Assembly: GCF_029263155.1 (NCBI RefSeq)
Contig: NZ_JAJCYB010000074.1
Coordinates: 142,334-206,333 of the forward strand
Source: Pseudonocardia sp.
Lineage (GTDB): Bacteria > Actinomycetota > Actinomycetes > Mycobacteriales > Pseudonocardiaceae
Direction: 5' to 3'
Length of the DNA: 64,000 nucleotides
The notes below the pieces were generated by a model. It was given only the letters and a program-made list of their open reading frames with translations. It was not told the DNA's origin and did not search any database. Of this stretch, positions 1-9,306 are shown piece by piece. The position numbers and the translations under genes were made by a program. Position 1 is the stretch's first letter, and every line of letters begins with the position of its first letter.

Positions 1-1
1 G

Positions 2-1066
2 GTGCTGCGGCGGCTGGGCATCACCGAGGCCGGGCGGACCGGCAACGTCACCCTGCTCGACGTCCCGGCGGGAGCGGCTCCCGACGGCATCGCCGCACTC
101 GCCGCGCGGATCCGCAAGGACGGGGCGCCGGTCTCGGTCGACCATGTCGCACCGCTCGGTGCCTGGATGAAGGGTGAGGGCGGCCCCGAGCCGACGACGG
201 GCGCCCGGCGCTTCCCGGCCGTCGAGTTCCCACAGAAGTCCCCGCCACCCGCGATCGCCGTCCTCGACAGCGGGATCAGCAACGCCGGCCGCACGGACGG
301 CTACCTCGGGGCGAACATCGCTCCCGCCGATGTCGACCCGCTCGACATCTTCCCGACCCTCGGCCTGCTCGACGCCGACGCCGGCCACGGGTCGTCCGTG
401 GTGGGCATCGTCCAGCAGGTCGTGCCGCCCGCCGCGATCGGCAGCTACCGCGTGGCCGACAGCGACGGGATCACGACCTCGTTCGACGTCGCGGACAAGA
501 TGCGCCTGGCGGTGCGGCAGGGAGCGATGATCCTGAACCTGTCGCTGGGCACGGCGACCGAGGACGGGAACCCGCCGATCGCGCTGCAGGACGTGGTCGA
601 CGAGCTCCTGCAGGACAACCCGGAGGTCCTGATCGTGTGCGCGGCGGGCAACGACGCCTCGACCACGAAGGTGTGGCCCGCGGCGTTCGCCGAGACCCAC
701 CCCAACGTCGTCGCCGTCGCCGCGCTCGACGCCGCGGGCGCTCCCGCGCCGTGGTCCAGCCACGGTCGGTGGGTGACCTGCTCCACGATCGGCGAGGGCG
801 TCGCGTCCACCTACGTCGTGGGCACCGAGGACGGGCCACTCATCGGCGACCCCACGCCCGACACGTTCCATCCGCCCAACCCGTGGGCGGTCTGGAGCGG
901 GACGTCGTTCGCCGCGCCGCAGATCGCCGGGGCGGTCGCCCGGATCTGCAGCCAGAACGTGGGGGTCGGGCCGCGCCAGGCGCTCAAGCTGCTCGAGGCG
1001 GACGCGACGCCGGCCGCGGCCGGCTCGCCGTACGGGTGGACGGTCGAGATCCTGCCGGGAACCTGA
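2..1066 (+). CDS. Subtilisin-like S8 serine protease, probably 5'-partial
   Basis: A serine endopeptidase of the subtilase (S8) family. All parts of the catalytic triad are visible: Asp in VLDSGIS (about residue 89 of the visible part), His in DAGHGSSVVG (about 129) and the nucleophile Ser in SGTSFAAPQIAG (about 302); the oxyanion Asn is in CAAGNDAS (about 217). About 80 residues precede the catalytic domain and carry no signal peptide or membrane segment, so the enzyme looks cytoplasmic. A GTG opens the frame at the second base of the window, but the reading frame reaches the window edge and the true start may lie upstream. It converges on the sigma-factor/small-protein pair; cytoplasmic subtilases beside sigma factors are a recurring actinobacterial arrangement (inference). 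Confidence 0.85.
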   Translation: MLRRLGITEAGRTGNVTLLDVPAGAAPDGIAALAARIRKDGAPVSVDHVAPLGAWMKGEGGPEPTTGARRFPAVEFPQKSPPPAIAVLDSGISNAGRTDGYLGANIAPADVDPLDIFPTLGLLDADAGHGSSVVGIVQQVVPPAAIGSYRVADSDGITTSFDVADKMRLAVRQGAMILNLSLGTATEDGNPPIALQDVVDELLQDNPEVLIVCAAGNDASTTKVWPAAFAETHPNVVAVAALDAAGAPAPWSSHGRWVTCSTIGEGVASTYVVGTEDGPLIGDPTPDTFHPPNPWAVWSGTSFAAPQIAGAVARICSQNVGVGPRQALKLLEADATPAAAGSPYGWTVEILPGT

Positions 1067-1133
1067 CCGGACCCGGACCCGGACGCGGTATCGGCATCCC
1101 GGCAGGCTGCCGGTACCGCGACCGGCCGCCGCG

Positions 1134-1604
1134 TCACATCGCGGCGGAGGCGGTCTCCACGACGGTCCCGTCGGCGAGGCGACAGCGCAGCCATACCCGG
1201 GCGGTGCCGGAGGGGACCGGCACGGCGAACCGGCCCAGATCGTCGGCGACGGAGCTACCCACGACGGTCTCCGCACTGCGCAGCTCCAGCTCAGCGGCCT
1301 GGGCCGGGATCAGCTGCCCGAGCAACCGCCGCCCGGACGGCGTGGCGTCGAGTTCCACCTCGACCGTGAGGCCGTCGGACTCGAACGTGAGGATCCGGGG
1401 CTGCGCCGCCGCGCGGACCGCGACCGCGACGTCGTCGAGCAGGGAGTCGTAGGTCAGGGCGGCGATCTCGGCATCCACGGTGCGCCAGGTGAAGACCTCC
1501 CGGGCGGCGTCGAGCACCTCGGGGGGCGGCTCGTTCCGCCCGCGCAGCAGGGCGGCCAGCTCGTCGAGCAGGGCGCGGTCCCCGAACTCGGGATCGGCGT
1601 TCAT
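1134..1604 (-). CDS. Hypothetical protein coupled to sigma factor
   Basis: A 156-residue soluble protein of unknown function. The N-terminal third is predicted helical and acidic (DPEFGDRALLDELAALLRG). The C-terminal two thirds read like a beta-rich fold with alternating hydrophobic strands (RILTFESDGLTVEVEL, RFAVPVPSGTARVWLRC). There is no signal peptide, transmembrane segment or known catalytic motif. The ATG lies one base after the TGA of the sigma-factor gene, so the two are almost certainly translated together. Its position suggests a regulator or client of the sigma factor, perhaps linking it to the neighbouring subtilase, but this is inferred only from the layout. It is not a recognisable zinc-containing anti-sigma factor, because the HxxxCxxC motif is missing. 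Confidence 0.8.
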   Translation of the reverse strand: MNADPEFGDRALLDELAALLRGRNEPPPEVLDAAREVFTWRTVDAEIAALTYDSLLDDVAVAVRAAAQPRILTFESDGLTVEVELDATPSGRRLLGQLIPAQAAELELRSAETVVGSSVADDLGRFAVPVPSGTARVWLRCRLADGTVVETASAAM

Positions 1605-1605
1605 C

Positions 1606-2187
1606 TCAGCACTCCGCCGCGCTCGTCGTCCCGCCGGCCGCGAGCAGCCGTCGCAGCCGCTCCAGGCAGCGGGCGCGGGTGGGGCCGATGCTGCCGATGG
1701 GCATGTCCAGTGCCTGCGCGACCTCCGCGTAGGGCGGCCCGACGACGATCACCATGTGCAGCAGCACCCGGCAGTTCTCGGGGAGCGCGGCGAACGCGTG
1801 CCAGAGCCTGCGGTCGCGGTCGCGGTCCATCGTCAGCGACTCCGGCGTGGGCGCGTGGCCGACGGCATCGAGGTCCAGCCGGGACTCGTCGTCGGTCGGG
1901 AACTCGCGTCCCCGCAGGCGCAGCAGCCGCAGCGACTCGCGGCGCGCCGTGGTGGCCAGCCAGCCGCCGAGGCGCTCGGGCTGGGAGATCCGGTCCAGGT
2001 TCTCCACCAGCCGCAACCACGTGGTCTGCGAGACCTCCGCGGAGTCCGCCGGACCCAACCGGTGAGCGGCGGCGATGGACCACACCAGCCGGCCGAAGCT
2101 CGTCACCAGCCCGTCCCACGCGTCCTTGTCGCCGGCTGCGGCCCGCCGCACGGTGTCCGCCACTTCGGTCGGTTCCACTCGCCCCAT
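1606..2187 (-). CDS. Sigma-70 family (ECF-like) RNA polymerase sigma factor
   Basis: A 193-residue sigma factor directing RNA polymerase to alternative promoters. Region 2 is visible near the N-terminus (RRAAAGDKDAWDGLV, then the SQTTWLRLVENLDRI helix and the GWLATTARRESL segment). Region 4 with its helix-turn-helix lies near the end (LPENCRVLLHMVIVVGPPYAEVAQAL then SIGPTRARCLERLRRLL). The frame is open further upstream to position 2328, but that extension is Arg/Gly-rich and runs towards a terminator hairpin, so I chose the ATG giving MGRVEPTEVADTV. It heads a two-gene operon with the small protein downstream. No anti-sigma factor is recognisable, so how it is controlled is unknown. Confidence 0.88.
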   Translation of the reverse strand: MGRVEPTEVADTVRRAAAGDKDAWDGLVTSFGRLVWSIAAAHRLGPADSAEVSQTTWLRLVENLDRISQPERLGGWLATTARRESLRLLRLRGREFPTDDESRLDLDAVGHAPTPESLTMDRDRDRRLWHAFAALPENCRVLLHMVIVVGPPYAEVAQALDMPIGSIGPTRARCLERLRRLLAAGGTTSAAEC

Positions 2188-2330
2188 CCATGGTCCGCCA
2201 CGCCCGCGGGTCTCGCGGAGCGCTGACGGTAACCCAGACGTCGCTGTCCATGTCCCACCCTTCCTCGGTGTCCTGTACGAGCGACCACGAGGCCCGGAGA
2301 TACCGCGCGTCCGGGTGAGCACCACCACGG

Positions 2331-2369
2331 CGAACGGGGGATCACCGACGCTCGGTGATCCCCCGTTCG
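2331..2369 (-). terminator. Strong hairpin terminator after globin gene
   Basis: A perfect 18-bp inverted repeat (left arm CGAACGGGGGATCACCGA) with a 3-base loop. It sits 14 bases downstream of the globin stop codon and upstream of the sigma-factor gene, so it probably insulates the two. No T-run follows on the minus strand. Confidence 0.75.
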
Positions 2370-2383
2370 GCGACCGGTGGACG

Positions 2384-2773
2384 TCAGGCCGCCGCCGTGA
2401 CCACCTGCGGGCGGTAGCTCTCGATGATGTCCATGAACTCCTTGTGCTCGGCCGCGGGCACGCCGAGGAAGTTCAGGGTGGATGCGATCTCCAAGGCGAC
2501 GGCGTCGAACTGCTCCGGGGTGATGGCCATCGTCTCGTGGGCCTTGGTCATGTCCAGGCCGGGATAGCACTTCGGCCCGCCGGCCGCCTCCACCGACCAC
2601 GCCGTGACCAGGAACTTGTAGCCCGGAGCGTTCGCAGGAACCCCGTGGTGAGCGTGCACCGCCTCGTTGGCGTTGACCGAGGCGTTCTCGAAGAGCCGGT
2701 CGACCAACACGTCGACCGCTCCTGCGATCGCGTAGATGCCTCCCAGCCGGTCGTACAGGGTCTCGTCAGCCAT
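2384..2773 (-). CDS. Group 1 truncated haemoglobin
   Basis: A 129-residue 2-over-2 globin binding haem and diatomic gases; group 1 members commonly dioxygenate NO or carry O2. The family signature is clear: the N-terminal ETLYDRLGG, the central KFLVTAWSVEAAGGPKCY, and the proximal histidine in DMTKAHETM (about residue 79), followed by an amphipathic helix EQFDAVALEIASTLNFLGV. The start was placed at the ATG giving MADETLYDRLGG because a GAGGAG ribosome site lies 6 bases before it; an in-frame upstream extension is Cys/His-rich and unlike globins. It is a single gene followed by a strong hairpin. No reductase partner is adjacent. Confidence 0.93.
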   Translation of the reverse strand: MADETLYDRLGGIYAIAGAVDVLVDRLFENASVNANEAVHAHHGVPANAPGYKFLVTAWSVEAAGGPKCYPGLDMTKAHETMAITPEQFDAVALEIASTLNFLGVPAAEHKEFMDIIESYRPQVVTAAA

Positions 2774-2875
2774 GTCCGCTCCTCGTTGCACGTGGTGGTG
2801 TGAGCAACCCCACTGTCCCAAGCACTCAGTCACGCAGTCAACGGTGCACAACACAACCCGGCACGATATGAGGGG

Positions 2876-3988
<1,113 letters not shown>

Positions 3989-3995
3989 CGCCGCC

Positions 3996-5018
3996 TCATT
4001 CCGCGTTCGCCGGGACGGGGTTGTGACAGCGCAGCAGGCGGCCGCCGCTGGTGTCGGGCTCCGGCGTCGTGGTGCGGCAGACCTCGATCGCCCGCGCGCA
4101 GCGCGGCGCGAACGCGCACGCGTCGGTCCACGGCAGGTTGTCGGCGACCGAGCCGGGAATGGCCGTCAGGTCCTCGCCCGCGGGCGCGTCCAGGCGTGGG
4201 ATCGAACCGAGCAGCCCGTTCGTGTACGGGTGGCGCGGCGTGCCGAACAGCCGGTGGCGTTGCGCGCGCTCGACGATCCGCCCGCCGTAGAGCACGTTCA
4301 CCGTCTCGCACAGCCCGGCGACGACCCCCAGGTCGTGCGTGATCATCACCAGTGCCGCGCCGGTGTCACGCACCATCTCCTTGAGCAGTTCGAGGATCTG
4401 GGCCTGGATGGTGACGTCGAGCGCGGTGGTCGGCTCGTCGGCGATGAGCAGCTTGGGGCGGCAGGCCAGCGCGATCGCGATGAGCGCGCGCTGGCGCATC
4501 CCGCCGGAGAGCTGGTGGGGGTAGGAGTCCAGGCGCCGGCGCGGGTCGGGGATGCCGACGCGGTCGAGCAGGTCGGCGGCCTCGGTGCGGGCGGCCTCCT
4601 TGCGCATCCCGCGGTGCCGCGTGAGCACCTCGGTGACCTGCACCCCGATCGGGATGACCGGGTTCAGCGAGGACAGCGGGTCCTGGAAGACCATCGACAG
4701 GTCGCGGCCGCGCCGTTCCCGCATCGCGCTCTCCGGCAGCGTCAACAGGTCGACGCCCTCCATCACGGCGCTGCCGGTGACCCGCACGCCACGAGCCGGG
4801 AGCAGGCGGGTGATGGCCATGGAGGTGACGGACTTGCCGCAGCCCGACTCCCCGACCAGCCCGACGATCTGTCCGGGGGCGACGTCGAAGCTGACCCCGT
4901 CGACGGCGATCGTGTCCGGCTCGCCGCGCCGGGTGAAGGCGACGGTGAGGTCGCGCACGGCCAGCAGCGGCTCCCCCGCCGGCGTGCCGCCGGGCGACTT
5001 CTGCAGCGACGCGGTCAT
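3996..5018 (-). CDS. Dipeptide/oligopeptide ABC transporter ATPase (OppD/DppD type)
   Basis: The second nucleotide-binding subunit (340 aa) of the importer. It shows Walker [11 protein letters not shown]-loop QDPLSSLNP, signature [15 protein letters not shown] and Walker B KLLIADEP, and ends with the peptide-transporter extension containing CAFAPRC. The start giving [11 protein letters not shown] was chosen because its ATG overlaps the stop of the upstream permease in an ATGA, which implies translational coupling; the open frame upstream lies inside the permease gene. It is fourth of five in the operon and should pair with the downstream ATPase as a heterodimer. Confidence 0.94.
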   Translation of the reverse strand: MTASLQKSPGGTPAGEPLLAVRDLTVAFTRRGEPDTIAVDGVSFDVAPGQIVGLVGESGCGKSVTSMAITRLLPARGVRVTGSAVMEGVDLLTLPESAMRERRGRDLSMVFQDPLSSLNPVIPIGVQVTEVLTRHRGMRKEAARTEAADLLDRVGIPDPRRRLDSYPHQLSGGMRQRALIAIALACRPKLLIADEPTTALDVTIQAQILELLKEMVRDTGAALVMITHDLGVVAGLCETVNVLYGGRIVERAQRHRLFGTPRHPYTNGLLGSIPRLDAPAGEDLTAIPGSVADNLPWTDACAFAPRCARAIEVCRTTTPEPDTSGGRLLRCHNPVPANAE

Positions 5019-5938
5019 CGGCTGCCCTTCGGGTCCAGTGCCTCGCGCAGCGACTCGCCCAGCAGCGTGAAGCCCAGCGCCACCACGATGATCGCGAAAG
5101 CCGGGTAGAGCGCGAGGGCCGGTCGCACGTCGAGATATGCCTGGGCCTGGGCGAGCATCAGTCCCCACTCGGCGCGGCCCGGGTCGGCGTCGCCGAGGCC
5201 GAGGAAGGACAGGGCGGCGGCGTCGAGGATGGCCGTGGCCAGGGTCAGGGTGGCCTGCACGATCACCGGACCGAGCGCATTGGGCAACATGTGTCTCAGC
5301 ACGACGGCGGAACGCCGGACCCCGAGCGCCGTGACCGCCACGACGTGGTCACTGTCCCGCTGGGCCAGCATCGCCCCACGCAGCAGCCGCGCGAAGATCG
5401 GCACCGCCACGATCGACACCGCGATGATCACCGTGGTCTGCGAGGGGCTGGCCGCCAGGGCCGCCACGGAGATCGCGAGGAGCAGGCTCGGGATCGAGAG
5501 CAGGACGTCGGTGACCCGCATGAGGACGTTGTCGACCCACCCGCCGAACGCGCCGGCGAGGGTACCGATGACCAGCCCGACCGCGAGTCCGATGAGCGTC
5601 GCGACCACGCCGACGACCAGCGTCTGCTGCGCGGCCAGGATCATCCGCGAGAAGAAGTCGCGTCCGAGCTGGTCGCCGCCCAGCGGGAAACCCTCCTGCG
5701 GGCCGGGGATCTGGCCCGGCCGAAGCTCGTCGAGCAGCTGCGGGAACGCCTCGGTGGCGTTGTTCGGCGCGATCACCGGGGCCAACACCGCGACCAGGAC
5801 GAACAGCCCGACGATCGACGCGCCCGTGATCGCCACCGGGTCGCGGCGCAGCCTGCGCAACGCCTCCACGCTCAGGCTCCGGCCGCCGGCCACGTCGTCG
5901 ATGCGGGCCCGGCGTCGCTCCAGCCATGTCGTCGCCAT
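5015..5938 (-). CDS. Peptide ABC transporter permease (DppC/OppC type)
   Basis: A 307-residue membrane subunit. After a soluble N-terminus (MATTWLERRRARIDDV) comes a transmembrane helix (AITGASIVGLFVLVAVLAPVIAP) and then the BPD_transp_1 core with about five further helices. The EAA-type coupling loop (VTALGVRRSAVVLRHMLPNAL) contacts the ATPases. It ends with [15 protein letters not shown], a typical DppC tail. The start two bases after the partner permease's stop fits operon spacing. An in-frame continuation far upstream is antisense-like Arg/Ala-rich sequence inside the partner gene and was discarded. Confidence 0.94.
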   Translation of the reverse strand: MATTWLERRRARIDDVAGGRSLSVEALRRLRRDPVAITGASIVGLFVLVAVLAPVIAPNNATEAFPQLLDELRPGQIPGPQEGFPLGGDQLGRDFFSRMILAAQQTLVVGVVATLIGLAVGLVIGTLAGAFGGWVDNVLMRVTDVLLSIPSLLLAISVAALAASPSQTTVIIAVSIVAVPIFARLLRGAMLAQRDSDHVVAVTALGVRRSAVVLRHMLPNALGPVIVQATLTLATAILDAAALSFLGLGDADPGRAEWGLMLAQAQAYLDVRPALALYPAFAIIVVALGFTLLGESLREALDPKGSR

Positions 5939-5940
5939 CG

Positions 5941-6942
5941 CTACAGCCGCACTCTCGGGTCGATGATCGCGTAGGAGAGGTCGACGAGCAGGTTGACGAC
6001 GATGTAGACCAGCGCCCCGAGGAGCAGGATCGCCTGCAGCCGCGGGTAGTCGCGTCGTTCGATCGCCTCGGCGAGCAGGGTGCCCAGCCCGCCCCAGACG
6101 AACACCCGCTCGGTCAGCACCGCGCCGGCGAGCAGCAGCCCCACCTGCAGGCCGACCGTCGTCGACACCGGGAGCAGCGCGTTGCGCAGCACGTGCCTGC
6201 CGCGGATCGTGCCCGGCGTGAGCCCCTTGGAGCGTGCGGTCCGGACGAAGTCGGCGCCGGTCACGTCCAGAACCGATGCCCGGGTGATGCGGACGATCAC
6301 CGCGAGCGGGATCGTCGCGAGCGCGACGGCGGGCAGCACGAGGTGGACGAGCGCGTCGAGGGTCGCGTCGAACTCCCCGGTGAGCAGGCCGTCGAGGATC
6401 GCGAAACCGGTGACGTCGGTGGCATCGATGCGGACCGACTGGCGTCCCGAGGGCGGGAACCAGCCCAGTTGCACCGCGAACACGGCCTTCAGCACGTAGC
6501 CGAGGAAGAACACGGGCACCGCGACGCCCACCAAGGTCCCGATCACGGTGCCCGCGTCCAGCGGGCGGCCCCGGTTGACGGCGGCGAGGTAACCCAACGG
6601 TATGCCCAGCCCGACGGCGAGGACCAGCGCCGCCACCGACAGCTCCACGGTGGCCGGCAGCGCCCGGGCGATCTCGAGCAGCACCGGCTGTCCCGTGATG
6701 GACGAGGTCCCGAAGTCGCCGGTGACCGCTCGGCCGAGAAACTGCAGGTACTGCAGCGGAATCGGCTGGTCCAGCCCGTAGAGCCGATTGAGTTCGGCGA
6801 CGCGCTCGGGCGTCGCGCGATCGCCGAGCAGCGCGACCGCCGGTCCGCCCGGGAGGTTGCGCAGCCAGGCGAAGACCAGCAGCGACAGGAGGAGCAGCGT
6901 CGGGATCACCTGCAGGAGTCGGCGCAGGACGAACCGGAGCAT
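5941..6942 (-). CDS. Peptide ABC transporter permease (DppB/OppB type)
   Basis: A 333-residue inner-membrane subunit forming the translocation pore with the downstream permease. It begins with a typical DppB N-terminus (MLRFVLRRLLQVIPTLLLLSLLVF, first helix) and a LPGGPAVALLG periplasmic segment. Several transmembrane helices follow, with the coupling loop DFVRTARSKGLTPGTIRGRHVLRNAL, and it ends in DLSYAIIDPRVRL, which is characteristic of the family. It is the first permease after the binding-protein gene; a hairpin between the two probably lowers permease expression relative to the binding protein. Confidence 0.95.
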   Translation of the reverse strand: MLRFVLRRLLQVIPTLLLLSLLVFAWLRNLPGGPAVALLGDRATPERVAELNRLYGLDQPIPLQYLQFLGRAVTGDFGTSSITGQPVLLEIARALPATVELSVAALVLAVGLGIPLGYLAAVNRGRPLDAGTVIGTLVGVAVPVFFLGYVLKAVFAVQLGWFPPSGRQSVRIDATDVTGFAILDGLLTGEFDATLDALVHLVLPAVALATIPLAVIVRITRASVLDVTGADFVRTARSKGLTPGTIRGRHVLRNALLPVSTTVGLQVGLLLAGAVLTERVFVWGGLGTLLAEAIERRDYPRLQAILLLGALVYIVVNLLVDLSYAIIDPRVRL

Positions 6943-6968
6943 TCATCCTCCCCGAAGACGAGCGCTAA

Positions 6969-7000
6969 GGGTGGCACCGCCCCGCAGGACGGTGCCACCC
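6969..7000 (-). terminator. Intra-operon hairpin after binding-protein gene
   Basis: An 11-bp perfect inverted repeat (GGGTGGCACCG with its complement) lies between the binding-protein stop and the first permease start. Such intra-operon stems often protect the upstream message or partly terminate transcription, giving excess binding protein; that role is inferred from position. Confidence 0.6.
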
Positions 7001-7011
7001 GGGGGTCGGCC

Positions 7012-8676
7012 TCAGTTCACGCCGACGGTGACGAACCGCTCGTCGGTCAGCGGGGACGGAACGAGACCCTGCACGCCCTCCCGCACCACCAGCGCGGGCG
7101 GCGAGTGGCTGATCGGGACGGCAGGCAGGTACTCCATCACCGCCGCGTTCGCGGACCGGTAGGCGGTGGCGCCCGCCTCCGGGCTGGTGGCGGCGTCCCC
7201 GGCGGCGATCTGCTGGAACAGCTGCGGGTTGTCGAACCCGAACTCCGGCTTCGGTCGTCCGAAGAACGTGCCGATGAAGTTCCCGGCGTAGTTGAAGTCA
7301 CCGGTCCAGCCGAGCAGGTGCAGGTCGTGGGAGCCGTTGACGGTCACCGAGTCCAGGTATCCACCGTTCCAGGGCTGTGCGACCGGGTTCACGGTGATGC
7401 CGACCTGGCTGAGGTTCTCGGCCAGCGCGGTGAAGATGTTGGTGGGGTTGGGCATGTACGGGCGGGTCACGTCGGTCGGGTAGTAGAAGTCGAGCGTGAG
7501 GTTCGGCTGCCCGGCCTCCGCCAGCAGCGCCCGGGCTCGTTCGGGGTCGTACGGGATCGCTTCCAGGCCGGGGTTGTAGCCCTCGACGGCCTCGGGCATG
7601 AACTGCGTCGCGACCTCCGCCCCCTCGGGCAGCTGCGTCCGGACGAGCGATTCACGGTCGAGCGCGGCGGCGATCGCCTGGCGGACGCGGATGTCCTGCA
7701 GCGCGGGGTTGCCCGCCTGGTTGATGCCGAGGTAGAGGATGTTGAACGGCTGGCGGATGAGCAGCTGGTTGCCGGCGTCTCGCAGCCCCTGCCACTGTGC
7801 GGGCGGCGGGTAGTCGTAACCGTCGATCGTGCCGGCCTGCAGCTCCTGCTGGCGGGCGTTCTCGTCCGCGATGACCCGGAAGATCAGCTGGTCGAGCTGC
7901 GCGGGCTCACCCCAGTACTCGTCGTTGCGGACGAGCGTGATCGTGCCGCTGGCCCGGTCGAAGCTCTCGAACCGGAACGGCCCGGTGCCGATGGGGTGCT
8001 GGTTGGCGTACTCGCTGAACGTGAACGCCTCGCCGCTCTGGGTCACCTCGTCGCCGTTGTACTGCTCGATCGCCTCTGGGCTCTGGATGGACAGCGACGT
8101 GAGGCCGAACGCGGCCGGGAACAGGCCGCGCGGCTGGGTGAGACCCAGCACCGCGGTCTGCGCGTCGGGGGCCTCGCACCCCGCGTAGACCGACTCACCG
8201 ACGCCCTCGATCTGGTTGTCGGCATAGCCACCGAACTGGTCGCTGTAGTAGATGGCCTGGCTCTGTGCCGCCGCGCTGGGCAGGTTGTGCCAGCGCTCGA
8301 AGTTGGCGCACACGGCGGCGCCGTCGAGCGGGGTGCCGTCGTGGAAGGTGACGCCCTCCCGGATGGTGAACGTCCACTCTGTGCCCTCGGCGTTCGGCGT
8401 CCACTCGGTGGCCAGGCCCGGCGCGAGGTCGGAGGTGCCCGGCGCGTAGGTGATGAGGGTCTCGTACATCTGGCGGGCGGGACGGAAGGTCTCCCCGTCC
8501 TGGGCGAAGAGGGGGTCGAAGTGCGCCGGTTCACCCGGCACCCCGAACACCATCGTGCCGCCGCCCTCGCCGCCGGCGGCATCGGCGCCGCCGTCCCGCT
8601 CGGATGCGCAGGCGGCAAGGGTCACGGCGAGCACGCCCGCGGTCAGGGCGGCGGACAGTCGTCGGGCAGATCTCAT
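7012..8676 (-). CDS. Peptide ABC transporter substrate-binding lipoprotein
   Basis: A 554-residue SBP_bac_5 family solute-binding protein that captures peptides or similar ligands outside the cell. The N-terminus is a lipoprotein signal (MRSARRLSAAL, hydrophobic core, lipobox LAAC), so the mature protein is lipid-anchored at the Cys. Family segments include YETLITYAPGTSDLAPGLATEW, WTFTIREGVTFHDGTPLDG and VRQAIAAALDRE. An ATG with AGAGG eight bases upstream was preferred to a GTG three codons earlier. It is the first gene of the operon (binding protein, two permeases, two ATPases). The ligand is not predictable. Confidence 0.94.
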   Translation of the reverse strand: MRSARRLSAALTAGVLAVTLAACASERDGGADAAGGEGGGTMVFGVPGEPAHFDPLFAQDGETFRPARQMYETLITYAPGTSDLAPGLATEWTPNAEGTEWTFTIREGVTFHDGTPLDGAAVCANFERWHNLPSAAAQSQAIYYSDQFGGYADNQIEGVGESVYAGCEAPDAQTAVLGLTQPRGLFPAAFGLTSLSIQSPEAIEQYNGDEVTQSGEAFTFSEYANQHPIGTGPFRFESFDRASGTITLVRNDEYWGEPAQLDQLIFRVIADENARQQELQAGTIDGYDYPPPAQWQGLRDAGNQLLIRQPFNILYLGINQAGNPALQDIRVRQAIAAALDRESLVRTQLPEGAEVATQFMPEAVEGYNPGLEAIPYDPERARALLAEAGQPNLTLDFYYPTDVTRPYMPNPTNIFTALAENLSQVGITVNPVAQPWNGGYLDSVTVNGSHDLHLLGWTGDFNYAGNFIGTFFGRPKPEFGFDNPQLFQQIAAGDAATSPEAGATAYRSANAAVMEYLPAVPISHSPPALVVREGVQGLVPSPLTDERFVTVGVN

Positions 8677-9084
8677 GGACGGCACCTCTTCGTAGGAGAC
8701 CCGCGAACGGTAATGGGGTGAACTACGGATGGGTAGCCGTTGACGTCACGGTTGCGCTACGACGCGGGAGGCGGCGTAACGGCCCGCTCCCGGACCGTCA
8801 CGGGGCGTCGGCGGCCGGTCCCGGACCGCGGGCGGGGACGCGCCGGCACGGCGCAGGCATGCGCATCCGTCGAGCACACCGGCGCTCCGGAACCGCCGCC
8901 ACCGTGGCGCCGATGATCGTCGGTTCGGAACCCGGAGACGTGGCCCGATGCGCTGCGCGGTCCCGCGCGTCGATCTTCGACGGTGGGGCGAGGGAGGGCC
9001 GAAGATCACCGGAGCGGAACGGGGAGGCGTGCGAGCTGCGGCTCGGAGTTCCCGTACGTCGATCACCGGCCCCGCGCAGGCGGA
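8677..9084. other. Intergenic region without recognisable gene
   Basis: About 400 bases between the start of the ABC operon and the end of the DUF397 gene. Frames here are low-complexity Arg/Ala/Gly sequence on both strands. I see no ribosome site followed by a family-like protein, no RNA gene and no strong hairpin. It should hold the promoter of the ABC operon at its left edge. Confidence 0.6.
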
Positions 9085-9306
9085 TCAGCCGGCGGCGGCG
9101 AGATCGGCCGCGGGCACGCCGGGACCGTCGAACTCCCCCGCCTTGACGCCGCGGACGAAGGCCGTCCACTCCTCGCCGGTGAAGGTGAGCGTCGTCGAGC
9201 GCGCCGCGTCCTTGGTGTCCCGCACGATCACCGAGCCGTCGGGCGAGTGCCCCACCTCGACGCAGTCGCCGAAGTTGCAGAAGCTGCTGGTCTTGAACTC
9301 GATCAT
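9085..9306 (-). CDS. DUF397 domain protein
   Basis: A 73-residue DUF397 protein, a small actinobacterial family almost always encoded next to XRE-DUF5753 regulators. It shows the family pattern FKTSSFCNFGDCVEVG, then SVIVRDTKD, then a C-terminal FTGEEWTAFVRGVKAGEFD. In Streptomyces such proteins accompany regulators of development (the BldB/WhiJ-like arrangement). Its ATG overlaps the regulator's TGA (ATGA), so it is translationally coupled. It is cytoplasmic and probably acts as partner or antagonist of the regulator; that role is inferred from the family context. Confidence 0.93.
   Translation of the reverse strand: MIEFKTSSFCNFGDCVEVGHSPDGSVIVRDTKDAARSTTLTFTGEEWTAFVRGVKAGEFDGPGVPAADLAAAG

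Noticed and set aside
5926-8721. A 931-codon plus-strand frame opposite the ABC operon
   Set aside because: It is a shadow of high-GC codon bias: low-complexity, Arg/Glu/Asp/Gly-rich sequence with no domain, opposite two well-supported genes.
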